A stretch of DNA of 64,000 nucleotides. Origin: Yinghuangia elevatio. Lineage in GTDB: Bacteria; Actinomycetota; Actinomycetes; Streptomycetales; Streptomycetaceae. Under the pieces are notes generated by a model. That model saw only the letters and a list, made by a program, of their open reading frames with translations, did not search any database and was not told the DNA's origin. Positions within the stretch are counted from its first letter, which is position 1; each line of letters opens with the position of its first letter. Shown here piece after piece: positions 52,820-61,769 of this stretch. The stretch spans positions 1 to 64,000 of the forward strand of contig NZ_JBEZFP010000008.1 in assembly GCF_040649515.1 (NCBI RefSeq). Reading direction: 5' to 3'. Both the position numbers and the translations under genes were made by a program.

Positions 52820-53557
52820 ATGACGTTGACGCCGGAACGCCTTGAGCCGGTGCCCCGGGAGTCCCTCCCCGCCGCGCCGGTCACGACGGTCGCCGCCCGC
52901 CTGTCCCGCATCCGCTGGATCGCGGGCGGCACCGGAGCGGGAAAGAGCACTCTGGCACGCCTGCTGGGAGCGCGGTACGGCCTCCCGGTCTGCCATGGAG
53001 ACGACGCCGAACTCGGCTGGATAGCCCGCTCGGGTCCCGGCCACCCGAACCTGTTCGCGCTGTCCCGCCTGCCGCCGGGCAGCTTCTGGGCGGGTCGGAC
53101 CCCCAAGCAGGCGTTCAAGGCCACGCCCAGCGTGCACGGCGAAACGCTCGCGCACCTGACCGAGGACCTGCTCGCCCGGCCGGACGAAGGCCCGCTCCTG
53201 GTCGACTACTTCGGCATCCTGCCCGAGCACCTGGCGCCGCTGCTCACCTCGCCCCGGCAGGCGGTCTTCCTGCTGCCCACACCGGAGTTCCGTGCCCTGG
53301 TCATGTTCGAGCGGCACGTGGACACGGGGTGCCCGGAGGTGCTGGCCAAGCGCCTGATGCGCGACGCCTTGTGGGACCGCAAGGTCCGCCGCCAGGCGGC
53401 GCGCCTCGGGCTGCACACGATCGTCACGGACGGCACGCGCCCGCTCGACGATCTCGCCGACGAGCTGGCCGCACACTTCGGCCTCGGCGCCGCCGTACAT
53501 GGGGCGCGCGAGGTGCACGAGACGGCCGAAGCCGGCGAGGCGGACAGCCGGGACTGA
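52820..53557 (+). CDS. P-loop kinase-like ATPase
   Basis: Protein of 245 residues with Walker A GGTGAGKST (about 36-44) followed by LARLLGARYGLPVCHGDDAE, the layout of adenylate-kinase-like or shikimate-kinase-like small kinases. A Walker-B-like LLVDYFG lies near 138. An Arg-rich lid segment is seen near VLAKRLMRDALWDRKVRRQ. Substrate not evident; similar proteins occur throughout streptomycetes. A short 9-bp repeat array follows its stop. Confidence 0.8.
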   Translation: MTLTPERLEPVPRESLPAAPVTTVAARLSRIRWIAGGTGAGKSTLARLLGARYGLPVCHGDDAELGWIARSGPGHPNLFALSRLPPGSFWAGRTPKQAFKATPSVHGETLAHLTEDLLARPDEGPLLVDYFGILPEHLAPLLTSPRQAVFLLPTPEFRALVMFERHVDTGCPEVLAKRLMRDALWDRKVRRQAARLGLHTIVTDGTRPLDDLADELAAHFGLGAAVHGAREVHETAEAGEADSRD

Positions 53558-53611
53558 GCGAACAGGACGAACAAGCCGAAAAACCCAGGACGGGCCGGAC
53601 AGGACGAACCG

Positions 53612-53656
53612 GCCGGACAGGCAGGACAGGCAGGACAGGTCGGACAGGCAGGCCGG
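53612..53656. repeat. five 9-bp tandem repeats
   Basis: Units GCCGGACAG, GCAGGACAG, GCAGGACAG, GTCGGACAG, GCAGGCCGG lie in a purine-rich intergenic stretch between the P-loop kinase and F420-reductase-like genes. The inverse of the same kind of unit (CCTGTC) is repeated at 8437-8505. Confidence 0.75.
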
Positions 53657-53783
53657 ACCGGGTGAACCAGGGAAGCCCATGTTCGGGTGAAGCCGCGCGC
53701 TACGGTCACCTCGTCACGGCCGCGCTTTCCGGACAAGCGCCCGTTGGAGAAATGTTCCTGCGAGGGAGACCGTTGACCCGATC

Positions 53784-54407
53784 ATGGACATTGGAATCGT
53801 AGGAACCGGAAACGTCGCGCAGGCGGTCGCTCGCGGCTGGGTCGCCGCCGGACACAACGTCGTGCTGGGCTCGCGGGTGCCGGAGGGCCGTGTCGGGCTG
53901 CCCGCTCCCGTGGTGACCGTCGAGGAAGCCGTGGTGCACGGCCGCATCGTCGTCAACGCGACCCCGGGCACGGAGTCGGTCGCGCTGCTGACCGGCATCG
54001 GGGCCGAGGCGTTCACCGGCAGGACGATCCTCGACATCGCGGTGGGCTTCACCGCCGAGGGGTTGTCCCATCCGCGCGAGTCGCTGGGCGAGGAGATCCA
54101 GCGGGCGTTCCCCGGTGTCCCCGTCGTCAAGACGCTTGCCACCGTCACGTCGTCGGTCATGGACGATCCCGGCCGCCTGGGCGAGCCCGGCACCCTTTTC
54201 CTGTCCGGCGACGACGCCGCGGCCAAGGCCGAGGTGACGGGCCTCCTCGTCGACCTGGGCTGGCCGCGCGAGAGTGTGCTCGACCTCGGCGGCATCGCGA
54301 CCGCGCGCGGTCAGGAGCACTTCGCGCTCCTCTTCCTCGGCATCGCCGGCGCGCTGGGCACGCACGAGTTCAACGTCAAGGTGGTGCCGCCGGCCTCAGC
54401 CGGCTGA
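53784..54407 (+). CDS. NADPH-dependent F420 reductase-like oxidoreductase
   Basis: Rossmann protein of 207 residues. The dinucleotide motif GIVGTGNVAQAVARGWVAAGHNVVLGSR opens the chain. Later PGTESVALL and a VVKTLATVTSSVM segment follow, as in the NADPH:F420 oxidoreductase/ProC-like family of actinobacteria. Start ATG 53784; upstream is AT-richer than the surroundings. Proximity to an F420 LLM oxidoreductase two genes upstream is consistent with use of F420, but the family also has other redox enzymes. Confidence 0.85.
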   Translation: MDIGIVGTGNVAQAVARGWVAAGHNVVLGSRVPEGRVGLPAPVVTVEEAVVHGRIVVNATPGTESVALLTGIGAEAFTGRTILDIAVGFTAEGLSHPRESLGEEIQRAFPGVPVVKTLATVTSSVMDDPGRLGEPGTLFLSGDDAAAKAEVTGLLVDLGWPRESVLDLGGIATARGQEHFALLFLGIAGALGTHEFNVKVVPPASAG

Positions 54408-55077
54408 CCGGCGAGGCCTGGTCCGGAAGCTGAGGACCCGGCCCGCGGGGGCAACGGCAGCGTACGCGCCACCAACTACGCGAAGTGCACATCCCGGGCG
54501 GCGGCAGGGGGGGTGGCCGCCGCCCGGGACCCGGTACTGCCCGCGAAGGGCGTAACGGCCAGGCACTCGGCACGCCAAGGGGGGAGTTAGGCGTGCGGTG
54601 CGCCCGGGGCGCGAGGCGTGGTCAAGTCGCGTTGCGGCGATGGACCACGGTGGTGGCAGTCGTGAAGGTTTCGGTCGTCCCCCGTTTCCCCCACAACGTA
54701 TCGCGCGTGGGGGATGGTTCCCGCCAACCCTCCGACCGGGCGCCGACGGGTTTCGCGGCGGCGCCGGTCCCACGGCGTACAAAAGCAACGATCACGATGG
54801 ATCTCCCCCCGGGCAGTCGCGGTCCGTCGGGACCGCGCCGCAGCACACCTCCAAGAGTGGCAGATGCCGGGCGCTCGGGGCATCCCGCGCATGGAGTATT
54901 CGCGGAGGCGGGTCTCGTCCTGGCGGAGGAGCGGGGGCCTTGCGGACTGCCGCGAGCGGGCGCCGTGAAGGCCGGCCACCGCAATGGTGGCCGGCCTTCA
55001 TGACGTGCGGTTGGCGCATTCCCGGTGCCCGACGGGCGCCGGACGGTTGGCGCGGACCGTACGTCGGGCGGTGCCCG
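54408..55077. other. gene-poor interval
   Basis: About 670 bases between two convergent genes. Apart from the hairpin at 54966-55000 I see no gene: frames are Arg/Gly/Pro-rich and lack ribosome sites. Confidence 0.5.
54966..55000 (-). terminator. hairpin terminator after the split-barrel flavoprotein gene
   Basis: Perfect 15-bp arms TGAAGGCCGGCCACC and GGTGGCCGGCCTTCA around a five-base loop, 77 bases beyond the minus-strand stop at 55078. It may serve both directions. Confidence 0.85.
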
Positions 55078-55995
55078 TCAGGACAGTTCGGGGCTGTGCC
55101 GGGAGTACTCCGGCGCGGACCAGACCAGCCCGGTGGAGCCCGGCACCTCGACGACCCTGGTCACCGCGAACTCCGTCAGCCGCTGCGCCCCCGGGTACGC
55201 GGCGGCCCGGTCCGCGTCCCAGATCGTGCGGGCGGTGCCGGTGACGTGCAGCAGGCCGCCGGTACGCCAGTCCGGGAACACCAGGCCCGCCGCCGGGTTG
55301 ACCGCGAGGTTCCCCGCCGTCATGAACATCGAGTTGCCGGGGTAGTCCGGCCAGACGATGCGGTCGGGCGCGGGCACGTGCACGAAGCCCGGGTTTCCAC
55401 CCCGGTGCGAGGCGTCGGTGTTGCCCTCCGTGTCGGCGGTCGCGATGAAGAACGCGTCGGCGGACGTGACGGCCGCCCTTTGCGGGGCGGTGAGTTCGGT
55501 GCCGCGTACGGCCGCCGCGTCTCTTCCGGCCACGGCGGCGGGGCCCGGCGTGCGCTTGCTGATGTATTTCGGGCAGTTGGCGTAGACCTGGTCGAGGTCC
55601 ACGTGCAGGCCTCCGCCGGTCGGACGGGCCGTCCCGTTCATGCGCATGCGCCGCCGGGTGCCGGGTTCGATGGCGATCATGCCGACACGCACTCCCGTCC
55701 CGGACGCGTCGGCGAGTACGTCGGCCAGCGGGTCGTCGGGCCGGGGCCGGGCGGCCACGGTCACCGCCGTGTCGCCGACAGCCCGGACGAACCCGGGCCG
55801 GCCGGTCAGTACGGTCGCCCACACGCGGCCGTCGCCGTCCGCCGCACCCACGACGATCATCGGTTGGGCGGCCAGGAAGTCGGCCGCGACGGCCGGGACG
55901 GTCGTCCCGATCGCACGTTCGGCGTGGGCCGCGCGGTCGGCGACCCCCGCGCGCTCCTGCACCGCGATCTCGCCGCGGTGGTATCTGCGGTCCAT
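55078..55995 (-). CDS. pyridoxamine 5'-phosphate oxidase-like (FMN split-barrel) protein
   Basis: Protein of 305 residues with two tandem split-barrel parts (about 35-150 and 175-290). Seen are AADFLAAQPMIVVGAADGDGRVWATVLTG, MIAIEPGTRRRMRMNG in the first half and SADAFFIATADTEGNTDASHRGGNPGFV, MFMTAGNLAVNPAAGLVFPDWRTG in the second. The fold binds FMN or F420 and is found in many actinobacterial redox enzymes. Start ATG 55995 has GGAGGAAG upstream. It is the downstream member of a minus-strand pair with the VOC gene. Confidence 0.88.
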   Translation of the reverse strand: MDRRYHRGEIAVQERAGVADRAAHAERAIGTTVPAVAADFLAAQPMIVVGAADGDGRVWATVLTGRPGFVRAVGDTAVTVAARPRPDDPLADVLADASGTGVRVGMIAIEPGTRRRMRMNGTARPTGGGLHVDLDQVYANCPKYISKRTPGPAAVAGRDAAAVRGTELTAPQRAAVTSADAFFIATADTEGNTDASHRGGNPGFVHVPAPDRIVWPDYPGNSMFMTAGNLAVNPAAGLVFPDWRTGGLLHVTGTARTIWDADRAAAYPGAQRLTEFAVTRVVEVPGSTGLVWSAPEYSRHSPELS

Positions 55996-56078
55996 CGGTC
56001 TTCCTCCGGATGCGGGCCGTGTTGCGGCGGTCCAGGTTGCGGCCGCCCCGGGATGTGGCAGCCGCAGGTTGCGGCGGT

Positions 56079-56537
56079 CTAGAAGAAGCCGCAGGTCGGA
56101 GCCTCGCCCGACGGAGCGGCCACGCCCTCGACGCCGGTGGGGGCGTAGATCTCCAGCCGGATGCCGTCCGGGTCGGTGAAGAAGATGCCGCCGGATGCGG
56201 CGCCCTCACCGTGCGGCACGACGCCGTCGTGGGCGAACACCGCGCCCAGTTCCTTGAGGACGGACTCGGCGGCGCGTACCGCCGCGACGTCGGCCACCTG
56301 GAACGACAGGTGGTGCAGCCCGGGGGCGTCGGTGCGGAAGGCGCCCTCGCTCTGCCGCCACAGGGTGAGCACCAGTCGGCCGCCGGCCCCGAGGAACACC
56401 CAGCCCTGTTCGTCGTCGCGGCTGACGACGTCGAGCCCGAAGACCTTCGTGTAGAAGTCCGCGGACCGGTCGAGGTCGGTCACGTTGAGCCCGATGTGGC
56501 CGGTCGTCAGGCCGGCGGGGGTGGTGGTCGTCGACAT
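56079..56537 (-). CDS. VOC/glyoxalase-fold protein
   Basis: Protein of 152 residues built from two VOC half-domains: HIGLNVTDLDRSADFYTKVFGLDVV, then a HHLSFQV segment and GGIFFTDPDGIRLEIYAP at the end. The metal-ligand set (His14, His-x-x-x-x in the second half, Glu in RLEIY) is present, so it is probably a metal-dependent dioxygenase or lyase/glutathione-type detoxification enzyme. Start ATG 56537 has GGAGGAC. It is divergent from a CGNR regulator across a palindrome, which suggests it is the regulated target. Confidence 0.9.
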   Translation of the reverse strand: MSTTTTPAGLTTGHIGLNVTDLDRSADFYTKVFGLDVVSRDDEQGWVFLGAGGRLVLTLWRQSEGAFRTDAPGLHHLSFQVADVAAVRAAESVLKELGAVFAHDGVVPHGEGAASGGIFFTDPDGIRLEIYAPTGVEGVAAPSGEAPTCGFF

Positions 56538-56555
56538 GCTGGTCCTCCGAGATCT

Positions 56556-56587
56556 TCTAATGTCTCACCTTGGATCTTGACATTAGA
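56556..56587. promoter_or_regulatory. palindromic operator candidate between VOC and CGNR genes
   Basis: Perfect 9-bp arms TCTAATGTC (56556-56564) and GACATTAGA (56579-56587) with their centres 23 bases apart. They lie in the only AT-rich stretch of the divergent interval, about 20 bases from the VOC start. A related ATTAG follows near 56630, close to the CGNR start. The natural reader would be the CGNR protein. Confidence 0.65.
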
Positions 56588-56646
56588 TACTCTGGCAGGA
56601 ATCACACATGGATGCAAGGCCGTACTACCATTAGGGGGTGGACAGG

Positions 56647-57249
56647 ATGATCATCCCGAAGGCCGAGGGCAGCGGGGCCCCCGCACTCGGGGAGCCGCTG
56701 GCGGTCGAGTTCGGCAACACGCGCTTCGCGGTGCGCGGGACGCGCGGCGGGGTGCACGACGCCCTGGCCGCCCCCGAATCGCTCGCGGCCTGGCTCACCG
56801 AGCACGCCGACGCGTTCCCGGACGGCGTCGCGGACGCCGCACTCGCCGGGCTGCGACCCGCCGACCTCCCCCGGTACGCCGCGCTGCGGGACGCGATCCG
56901 TACGGTCTCCCGCGCGCTCGTCGACGGCGCGACGCCCGACGCGGCGGCGATCGCGAGCATCAACGAATCGGCCGCCGCGGCTCCGCGCGTACCCCGCCTG
57001 TCCATGGGTGCCGACGGCATACTCATCGCCGTCGACGTTGCGGACCCCCACCCGCTCGCCGCGCTGTCCGCGCTCGCCGCGTCCGCGATCGACCTGTTCG
57101 GCGGCGGCGACCGCGAGTCGCTGCGTTCCTGTGCGGGCCCCGGCTGCGTGCTCTTCTATGTCAAGAACCACCCGCGCCGGGGCTGGTGTTCGGCCGGCTG
57201 CGGCAACCGCGCCCGCGTCGCGCGCTACCACGAGCGGCACAAAGGCTGA
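56647..57249 (+). CDS. CGNR zinc-finger (ABATE domain) regulator
   Basis: Protein of about 200 residues. The N-terminal ABATE-type domain (about 15-150) begins LAVEFGNTRF. The C-terminal CGNR finger holds CAGPGCVLFYVKNHPRRGWCSAGCGNRARVARYHER-like spacing (about 155-195): two Cys pairs and the CGNR tetrad. These are stress-type transcription regulators. I chose ATG 56647 because AGGGGG lies seven to eight bases upstream; GTG 56638 would add three residues. Divergent from the VOC gene across the palindrome. Confidence 0.9.
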   Translation: MIIPKAEGSGAPALGEPLAVEFGNTRFAVRGTRGGVHDALAAPESLAAWLTEHADAFPDGVADAALAGLRPADLPRYAALRDAIRTVSRALVDGATPDAAAIASINESAAAAPRVPRLSMGADGILIAVDVADPHPLAALSALAASAIDLFGGGDRESLRSCAGPGCVLFYVKNHPRRGWCSAGCGNRARVARYHERHKG

Positions 57250-57363
57250 CCGCGCCGCGTCCGCGATCGCCTATCCTGGACGTCCCGTATCACTCGGCGA
57301 AGGTCCGGGCACACCGCGAAGTGCCCTGTGCATGAGAAGAAGTGACGACTTGTCAGCCCTGGA

Positions 57364-57954
57364 GTGCGGCCACGGCCGCACCGGCCGCGCGAGGGGGTCC
57401 GCCTCCTCGTCCGCGTGACGGCGAGCGGGCGGGGCATCGCCCCCGCGATCCGGAAGAGCACGCGCGCCGATCTGAGGCGCTCCCGGCGTCCCCGCGCCCA
57501 CGCGTGTTGGGACCACCTCTACGCCGCGCCCCTGTGGCCGATGCACAACGCCAACCTCGGCACCATGCTGCGGACTTGCGATGCGGTCGGCGCCTGCCTG
57601 GCCGTACCCCGCTTTCCCTGGGTGCCGGAGGCCCTGGCGCGCGGGAACACCCTGCGGCGCCCGGCATGCGTGCACTGGAGCGGCGACCAGCTCACCTGGC
57701 TGGCCTGCCAACGCGAGCGCGGCGCCCGGGTGGTCGGGGTCGAATTGGCGGAGGACGCGGTACGCCTCGCCGACCTGCGCCCCGCCCGCGGCACCACGGT
57801 CGCCGTGCTCGGCCACGAGCGTGACGGCATCCCGCCCGAAGCCCTGGACCTGCTCGACGAGGTGGTGGAGATCCCGATGGTGGGGACCGGCACCACCCTC
57901 AACGTGGCGGTGGCCGGGTCCCTCGTCCTCTACAAGCTCGCCGGACTGGTGTGA
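57364..57954 (+). CDS. SpoU/TrmH-family RNA methyltransferase
   Basis: SPOUT-fold methyltransferase of about 196 residues. Motif 1 is NANLGTMLRTCDAVGA, motif 2 TTVAVLGHERDGIPPEAL, and motif 3 VEIPMVGTGTTLNVAVAGSLVLY, the knotted AdoMet site of 2'-O-methyltransferases. The start is unsure: GTG 57364 is the first, and the core starts near residue 45. The target is probably tRNA or rRNA; the exact nucleotide cannot be read from sequence. Confidence 0.92.
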   Translation: MRPRPHRPREGVRLLVRVTASGRGIAPAIRKSTRADLRRSRRPRAHACWDHLYAAPLWPMHNANLGTMLRTCDAVGACLAVPRFPWVPEALARGNTLRRPACVHWSGDQLTWLACQRERGARVVGVELAEDAVRLADLRPARGTTVAVLGHERDGIPPEALDLLDEVVEIPMVGTGTTLNVAVAGSLVLYKLAGLV

Positions 57955-57983
57955 CGGCGCGGGCCGGAACCCGGCGCCCGCGG

Positions 57984-59159
57984 TCAGGCGGGCCGGGGCG
58001 TGTTCAGCTCCTCGGCGTTCAGTCCCATGATCTTCGCGCGGGTCTCCTCGTCGAAGTCCTTGACCTCGACTTCGTAGTCCCGGGGGTTCGGTAGCGCCTC
58101 GATGTGCGGCCAGTCCGAGCCGAAGACCACCCGGTCCGCGCCCATGAGTTCGACGGTCTCGTGTACGTCGTCCTCCCAGAACGGGTTGATCCAGATGTGC
58201 CGGCGGAAGGTCTCCACCGGGTCCTCCGGGAACAGCCCCGGGACCTTGCGGTTGACCGACCGCAGCTTGCGGAACAGGTCGCCGAGGAACTCCGAGCCGT
58301 TCTCGACGGAGACGACGCGCACGTTCGGGAAGCGGTGGAAGACGCGGTCGAGGACCAGCGACGCGAGGAAGTCGTAGATCGGGCGCTCCATCGTCCACAG
58401 CATGGTGACCGACGGCTTGCCGTGCCCCTTGAAGTCCGTGGACAGCCCCTGCTTGCGGCTGTAGCCGTTGGACGAGTAGCCGCTGTCGCCGGCGTGCACG
58501 ACCACCGGCACGCCCGCCTCGTTGACCCGCGCCCAGAAGGGGTCGAAGACCGGGTCGCCCGGGGTGAACGGCCCGTCGGTCGTGGTCGGCGCCGCCGGCC
58601 GCATGCACACCACGCGGGCGCCGTTCTCCAGTGCCCGGTCCAGGTCGGCCATCGCGGTGTCGAGGTCGGCGAGGGCGATGTACGGCGCGGCGAAGATGCG
58701 GTCCGCGTGGTTCCAGCCCCAGTCCTCCTCCAGCCACCGGTTGAACGAACGGAACAGCTGGCCGACGGCCTTCGGGTCGTGCTTGAGGGCGTCCTCGTAG
58801 ATCATGCCGAGGGTCGGGAACAGCCAGACCTTGTCGAGGCCTTGCTCGTCCATGACGCGCACGCGCGCCGCCGGGTCGCGGTACTCGGGGCGGATCGGCT
58901 CGCGCTCGCGCAGGAACTCCAGCGGGTTGCGGCCCTCCGGATTGCCCCGGAAGTACTCGGACATGGCGCCGGCCTTCGCGATCGGGTCGAAGGTAGGGTT
59001 CACCACCGCGTGGTTCACCTTGCCGCCGATGACGTGGTACTTGCGCCCGTTGATCTCGCACCACTGGATGACGCTGCCGCCGAGGCGCGGGTCGAGGTGG
59101 CGGGTGAACGCGTCGATCGCCTCGTAGTAGTGGTTGTCGGCGTCGAAGACGAAACTCAT
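57984..59159 (-). CDS. amidohydrolase 2 family (metal-dependent hydrolase)
   Basis: TIM-barrel enzyme of 391 residues. Seen are the N-terminal FDADNHYYE (a Asp-x-Asx-x-His metal site), VFDPFWARVNEAGVPVVVHAGDSGYSSNG with the Lys/His region, VSVENGSEFLGDL, and VVFGSDWPHIE with the catalytic Asp. These match amidohydrolase 2/ACMSD-like enzymes often found beside polyketide or steroid degradation genes. Start ATG 59159 has GAGGTGGGC. It follows a secreted hydrolase gene on the same strand across a perfect hairpin, so it may be its own transcription unit. Confidence 0.9.
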   Translation of the reverse strand: MSFVFDADNHYYEAIDAFTRHLDPRLGGSVIQWCEINGRKYHVIGGKVNHAVVNPTFDPIAKAGAMSEYFRGNPEGRNPLEFLREREPIRPEYRDPAARVRVMDEQGLDKVWLFPTLGMIYEDALKHDPKAVGQLFRSFNRWLEEDWGWNHADRIFAAPYIALADLDTAMADLDRALENGARVVCMRPAAPTTTDGPFTPGDPVFDPFWARVNEAGVPVVVHAGDSGYSSNGYSRKQGLSTDFKGHGKPSVTMLWTMERPIYDFLASLVLDRVFHRFPNVRVVSVENGSEFLGDLFRKLRSVNRKVPGLFPEDPVETFRRHIWINPFWEDDVHETVELMGADRVVFGSDWPHIEALPNPRDYEVEVKDFDEETRAKIMGLNAEELNTPRPA

Positions 59160-59255
59160 GCGCCCACCTCGTAGATCGCTTGCCTCGGTTAAGTATTCGG
59201 GGACATTGTGCGGCGCGCGGGCCGCGGGCACAAGGTAAGGGAGTCTGACTTTTGT

Positions 59256-59291
59256 GGGTCCGGGGGCGTGCCGCCGCACGCCCCCGGACCC
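59256..59291 (-). terminator. hairpin terminator after the secreted hydrolase gene
   Basis: Perfect 15-bp arms GGGTCCGGGGGCGTG and CACGCCCCCGGACCC around a six-base loop, 28 bases after the minus-strand stop at 59319. Confidence 0.88.
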
Positions 59292-59318
59292 CGCGCCGCA
59301 AGGGGGTGGAGTCCGCGG

Positions 59319-60329
59319 CTACGGCTGGAACAGCAGGTCGGACAGCACGCCGGACGCGCGGTCGGCCTGCGCGTACGCGCCGTTCAGGTAGGTGCCGAAC
59401 TGCGTGCGCCCCTTGAGGAAGTACTCGAGGAACGCGGTCGCGTAGACGTTGCCGGTGTAGTGCTGCGAGTCGTACGACACACCCGGGTCGCAGTCCTCGG
59501 GAACGCCCGGGATCGGGACGCTCACGCCCTGGTCGTCGAGGAACTGCACGTGGTTCGCGCCGCCGATCTCGACGTACTGCTTGTACGTGCCGGAGACGTC
59601 GTTGTAGTAGCGCTTGCCGGCTCCGGGGGAGATGCAGTCGTTCTGGCCGCTCTCGATCAGCGTCGGCACCCGGATGTTGCGCACGTCGGCCTCGACGCGG
59701 TTGTACAGGTCGGGGTCGGCCGGGTCGTACCCCGGCGTCATCGCCACCACGGCGTCGATCCGGCTGTCCTGCGCGGCAGCCGTGAGCGCGCCCGCGCCGC
59801 CGAGCGAGACGCCCGCCGCCGCGATCCTGCCGGTGTCCACGATGCCCTTGACCGGGCTGCCCCAGGCGCCGTTCTCGGAGATCAGCCGGGTGATCCCCGC
59901 CTTGATGTTCTTGGTGTGCATGTACGGGTCCGTCGACAGCAGGTTCGGCGGGTAGTAGCTGAGCACGATGTAGCCGTGCGAGGTCAGGTAGCCGATGGCC
60001 CAGTCGAAGTAGTCGAACCCGACCCAGGACGCCGGGGCGAGCACCACGATCGGGTACTTGCCCTCGGTCTTGTCGGCGGGCTTGAGCCAGCCGTCCGAGG
60101 TGGCCGGGTACGAGACCCGCGCGTTCTGGAACCCGGGTCCACCGGTCCAGTACAGGAACTCGTAGGTGCCGACCTTGTAGGTGCCCGGCTGGGTCGGCGG
60201 CACCGGGGTGACCGCGTTGGCCGGGATCGCGCCGAACAGGAGGGAGAGCGCGGCGAGGATCGCGCTCAGCAGCAGGCCGACCGTGCGCCGGGGCCGGCGG
60301 CGGTGCGGTCTGTCGGGGGGATGCGTCAT
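59319..60329 (-). CDS. secreted alpha/beta hydrolase (dienelactone/polyester hydrolase-like)
   Basis: Protein of 336 residues with a Sec signal peptide: Arg-rich n-region (RPHRRRPRR), hydrophobic core about 18-36, cleavage after GAIPANA about 40. The catalytic fold shows the nucleophile Ser in AAAGVSLGGAGAL (about 170), a late Asp/His pair (SGQNDCISP and GGANHVQFL), and Cys residues likely to form disulfides outside the cell. The family includes cutinase-like and chlorophyllase-like esterases. Substrate unknown. The serine hydrolase upstream on the same strand starts 160 bases away. Confidence 0.9.
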   Translation of the reverse strand: MTHPPDRPHRRRPRRTVGLLLSAILAALSLLFGAIPANAVTPVPPTQPGTYKVGTYEFLYWTGGPGFQNARVSYPATSDGWLKPADKTEGKYPIVVLAPASWVGFDYFDWAIGYLTSHGYIVLSYYPPNLLSTDPYMHTKNIKAGITRLISENGAWGSPVKGIVDTGRIAAAGVSLGGAGALTAAAQDSRIDAVVAMTPGYDPADPDLYNRVEADVRNIRVPTLIESGQNDCISPGAGKRYYNDVSGTYKQYVEIGGANHVQFLDDQGVSVPIPGVPEDCDPGVSYDSQHYTGNVYATAFLEYFLKGRTQFGTYLNGAYAQADRASGVLSDLLFQP

Positions 60330-60492
60330 GGTGCGTCACCCTTCTTGGGGGATATCCGGGGGGATATCGGGGGGCGTACCTCGGCCGCGCGGCGGAACCG
60401 GCGGCCTTGATTCCGAAAGGAACCGCATTGCCGAAAGCCGGTCCCGCGCGCCGACCACGGAGTGACGGGACGACGGGACCGGGTGGGGCGGG

Positions 60493-61641
60493 CTACGCCT
60501 CCAGGGCGCGGTAGGCCGCGGCGACCAGGGACATGGCCCGCCAGTCGGTGTGGGAGGCCGACTGGCTGTTGGTGACGTACGCGAACGAGAGCCCCGCCGC
60601 GGGGTCGGCGAAGGCCAGCGTCCCGCCGGCGCCCGGATGGCCGAACGCCTGCGGGTCGCGCGAGACTTGGAAGAACGACGTGGCGGGTTTCATGAACCCC
60701 TGGGCGAACGAGGTGAGTTCGCCGAGGATGCGGTCCGGGCCCTCGACCGCCGCGGCGGTCGCGGTCTTGACGGTGTCGGGGGACAGCAGGCGGACGCCGT
60801 CGAGCGTGCCGCCCTCGGCGAGTGCCGCGTACACCCGGGAAAGGGCACGGGCGTTGGTGACGCCGCAGCCGGACGGAATCTCCAGGGCGAGCACGCCCGG
60901 GTCGTGGTCGGCGCCCGGCGCGGCGAGTTCGGGGAGTGCGAACATCGCGCGCACCAGGTCCGAATCGGGATCCCACGCGGCCGACGGCTCCGCGGCCGCC
61001 GAGGGCACGATCGTGGCAACGCCGACGGCGACTTCGGGCGGTGTGCCGATGTACGCCGGCACGCCCAGCGGCCCCGCGACCTCGTCGGACAGGAAGGCTC
61101 CCACGGTGCGCCCGTCGATCCGGCGCAGCAGTTCACCGGCGTAGAAGCCCCACGTGACCGCGTGGTACCCGTGCGCGGTCCCCGGTTCCCAGTGCGGCCG
61201 CTGGGCCGCGAGCAGGTCGGACAGCGCGTCGGGCACCGCCACGTCGGCCAGTGTGATCGGCGCGTCCAAGTAGGCCAATCCCGCCTGATGGGACAGGAGT
61301 TGCCCGACCGTGACGCGCTGTTTCCCGGCCGCCGCGAACTCCGGCCAGTACCGGCAGACCGGGCTCGCGTAGTCGAGCCTTCCGCGATCCGCGAGCATCG
61401 CCAGGCACGTGGCGACCAGGCCCTTGGTGGCCGACCAGACGACCTGCACGGTGTCGTGCTCCCAGCGCCGCCCGGCGGCCGGGGCGGCGAGGCCGCCCCA
61501 CATGTCGACGACCGGTCGGCCGCGCACCTGGACCGCGAGCGCCGCACCCACCTCGCCGCGTACGGCGAAGTTCGCCCGGAACTCCCGGGCCACCGCGTCG
61601 AATTCCGGCGCGGCGAAGCCCTGCACGGTCGCGTCTTCCAC
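60493..61641 (-). CDS. beta-lactamase-fold serine hydrolase
   Basis: Protein of 382 residues without a signal peptide. The SxxK motif is SATKG (about Ser70-Lys73). A Tyr-containing second motif YHAVTWGFYAG lies near 158. The third motif is HPGAGGTLAFADP near 343, a His-x-Gly form typical of class-C-like esterases such as EstB rather than of true beta-lactamases. It is therefore probably an esterase or transacylase. Start ATG 61641 has GGAAGACGCG-like purines. It lies downstream of a TetR gene on the same strand. Confidence 0.9.
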   Translation of the reverse strand: MEDATVQGFAAPEFDAVAREFRANFAVRGEVGAALAVQVRGRPVVDMWGGLAAPAAGRRWEHDTVQVVWSATKGLVATCLAMLADRGRLDYASPVCRYWPEFAAAGKQRVTVGQLLSHQAGLAYLDAPITLADVAVPDALSDLLAAQRPHWEPGTAHGYHAVTWGFYAGELLRRIDGRTVGAFLSDEVAGPLGVPAYIGTPPEVAVGVATIVPSAAAEPSAAWDPDSDLVRAMFALPELAAPGADHDPGVLALEIPSGCGVTNARALSRVYAALAEGGTLDGVRLLSPDTVKTATAAAVEGPDRILGELTSFAQGFMKPATSFFQVSRDPQAFGHPGAGGTLAFADPAAGLSFAYVTNSQSASHTDWRAMSLVAAAYRALEA

Positions 61642-61769
61642 GGGACGGCTCCCTGTTCGTCGATCGGTCGGTCACGCGCCGGGCCCGGAGTTCTGTCGGG
61701 CCGGACGCGCCGGTGCTGTGCGCGCCCGCCGATCGGGGGGGAGCCGCCATGACCCTGCGGCGGCCGGGG

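Noticed and set aside
54598..56082. Plus-strand frame of 494 codons over the split-barrel gene
   Set aside because: It is antisense to a gene with a recognisable fold and starts inside a gene-poor region with no ribosome site.
60493..61641. Beta-lactamase resistance gene
   Set aside because: No signal peptide and the third motif is of the esterase type, so an esterase-like serine hydrolase is the safer call.
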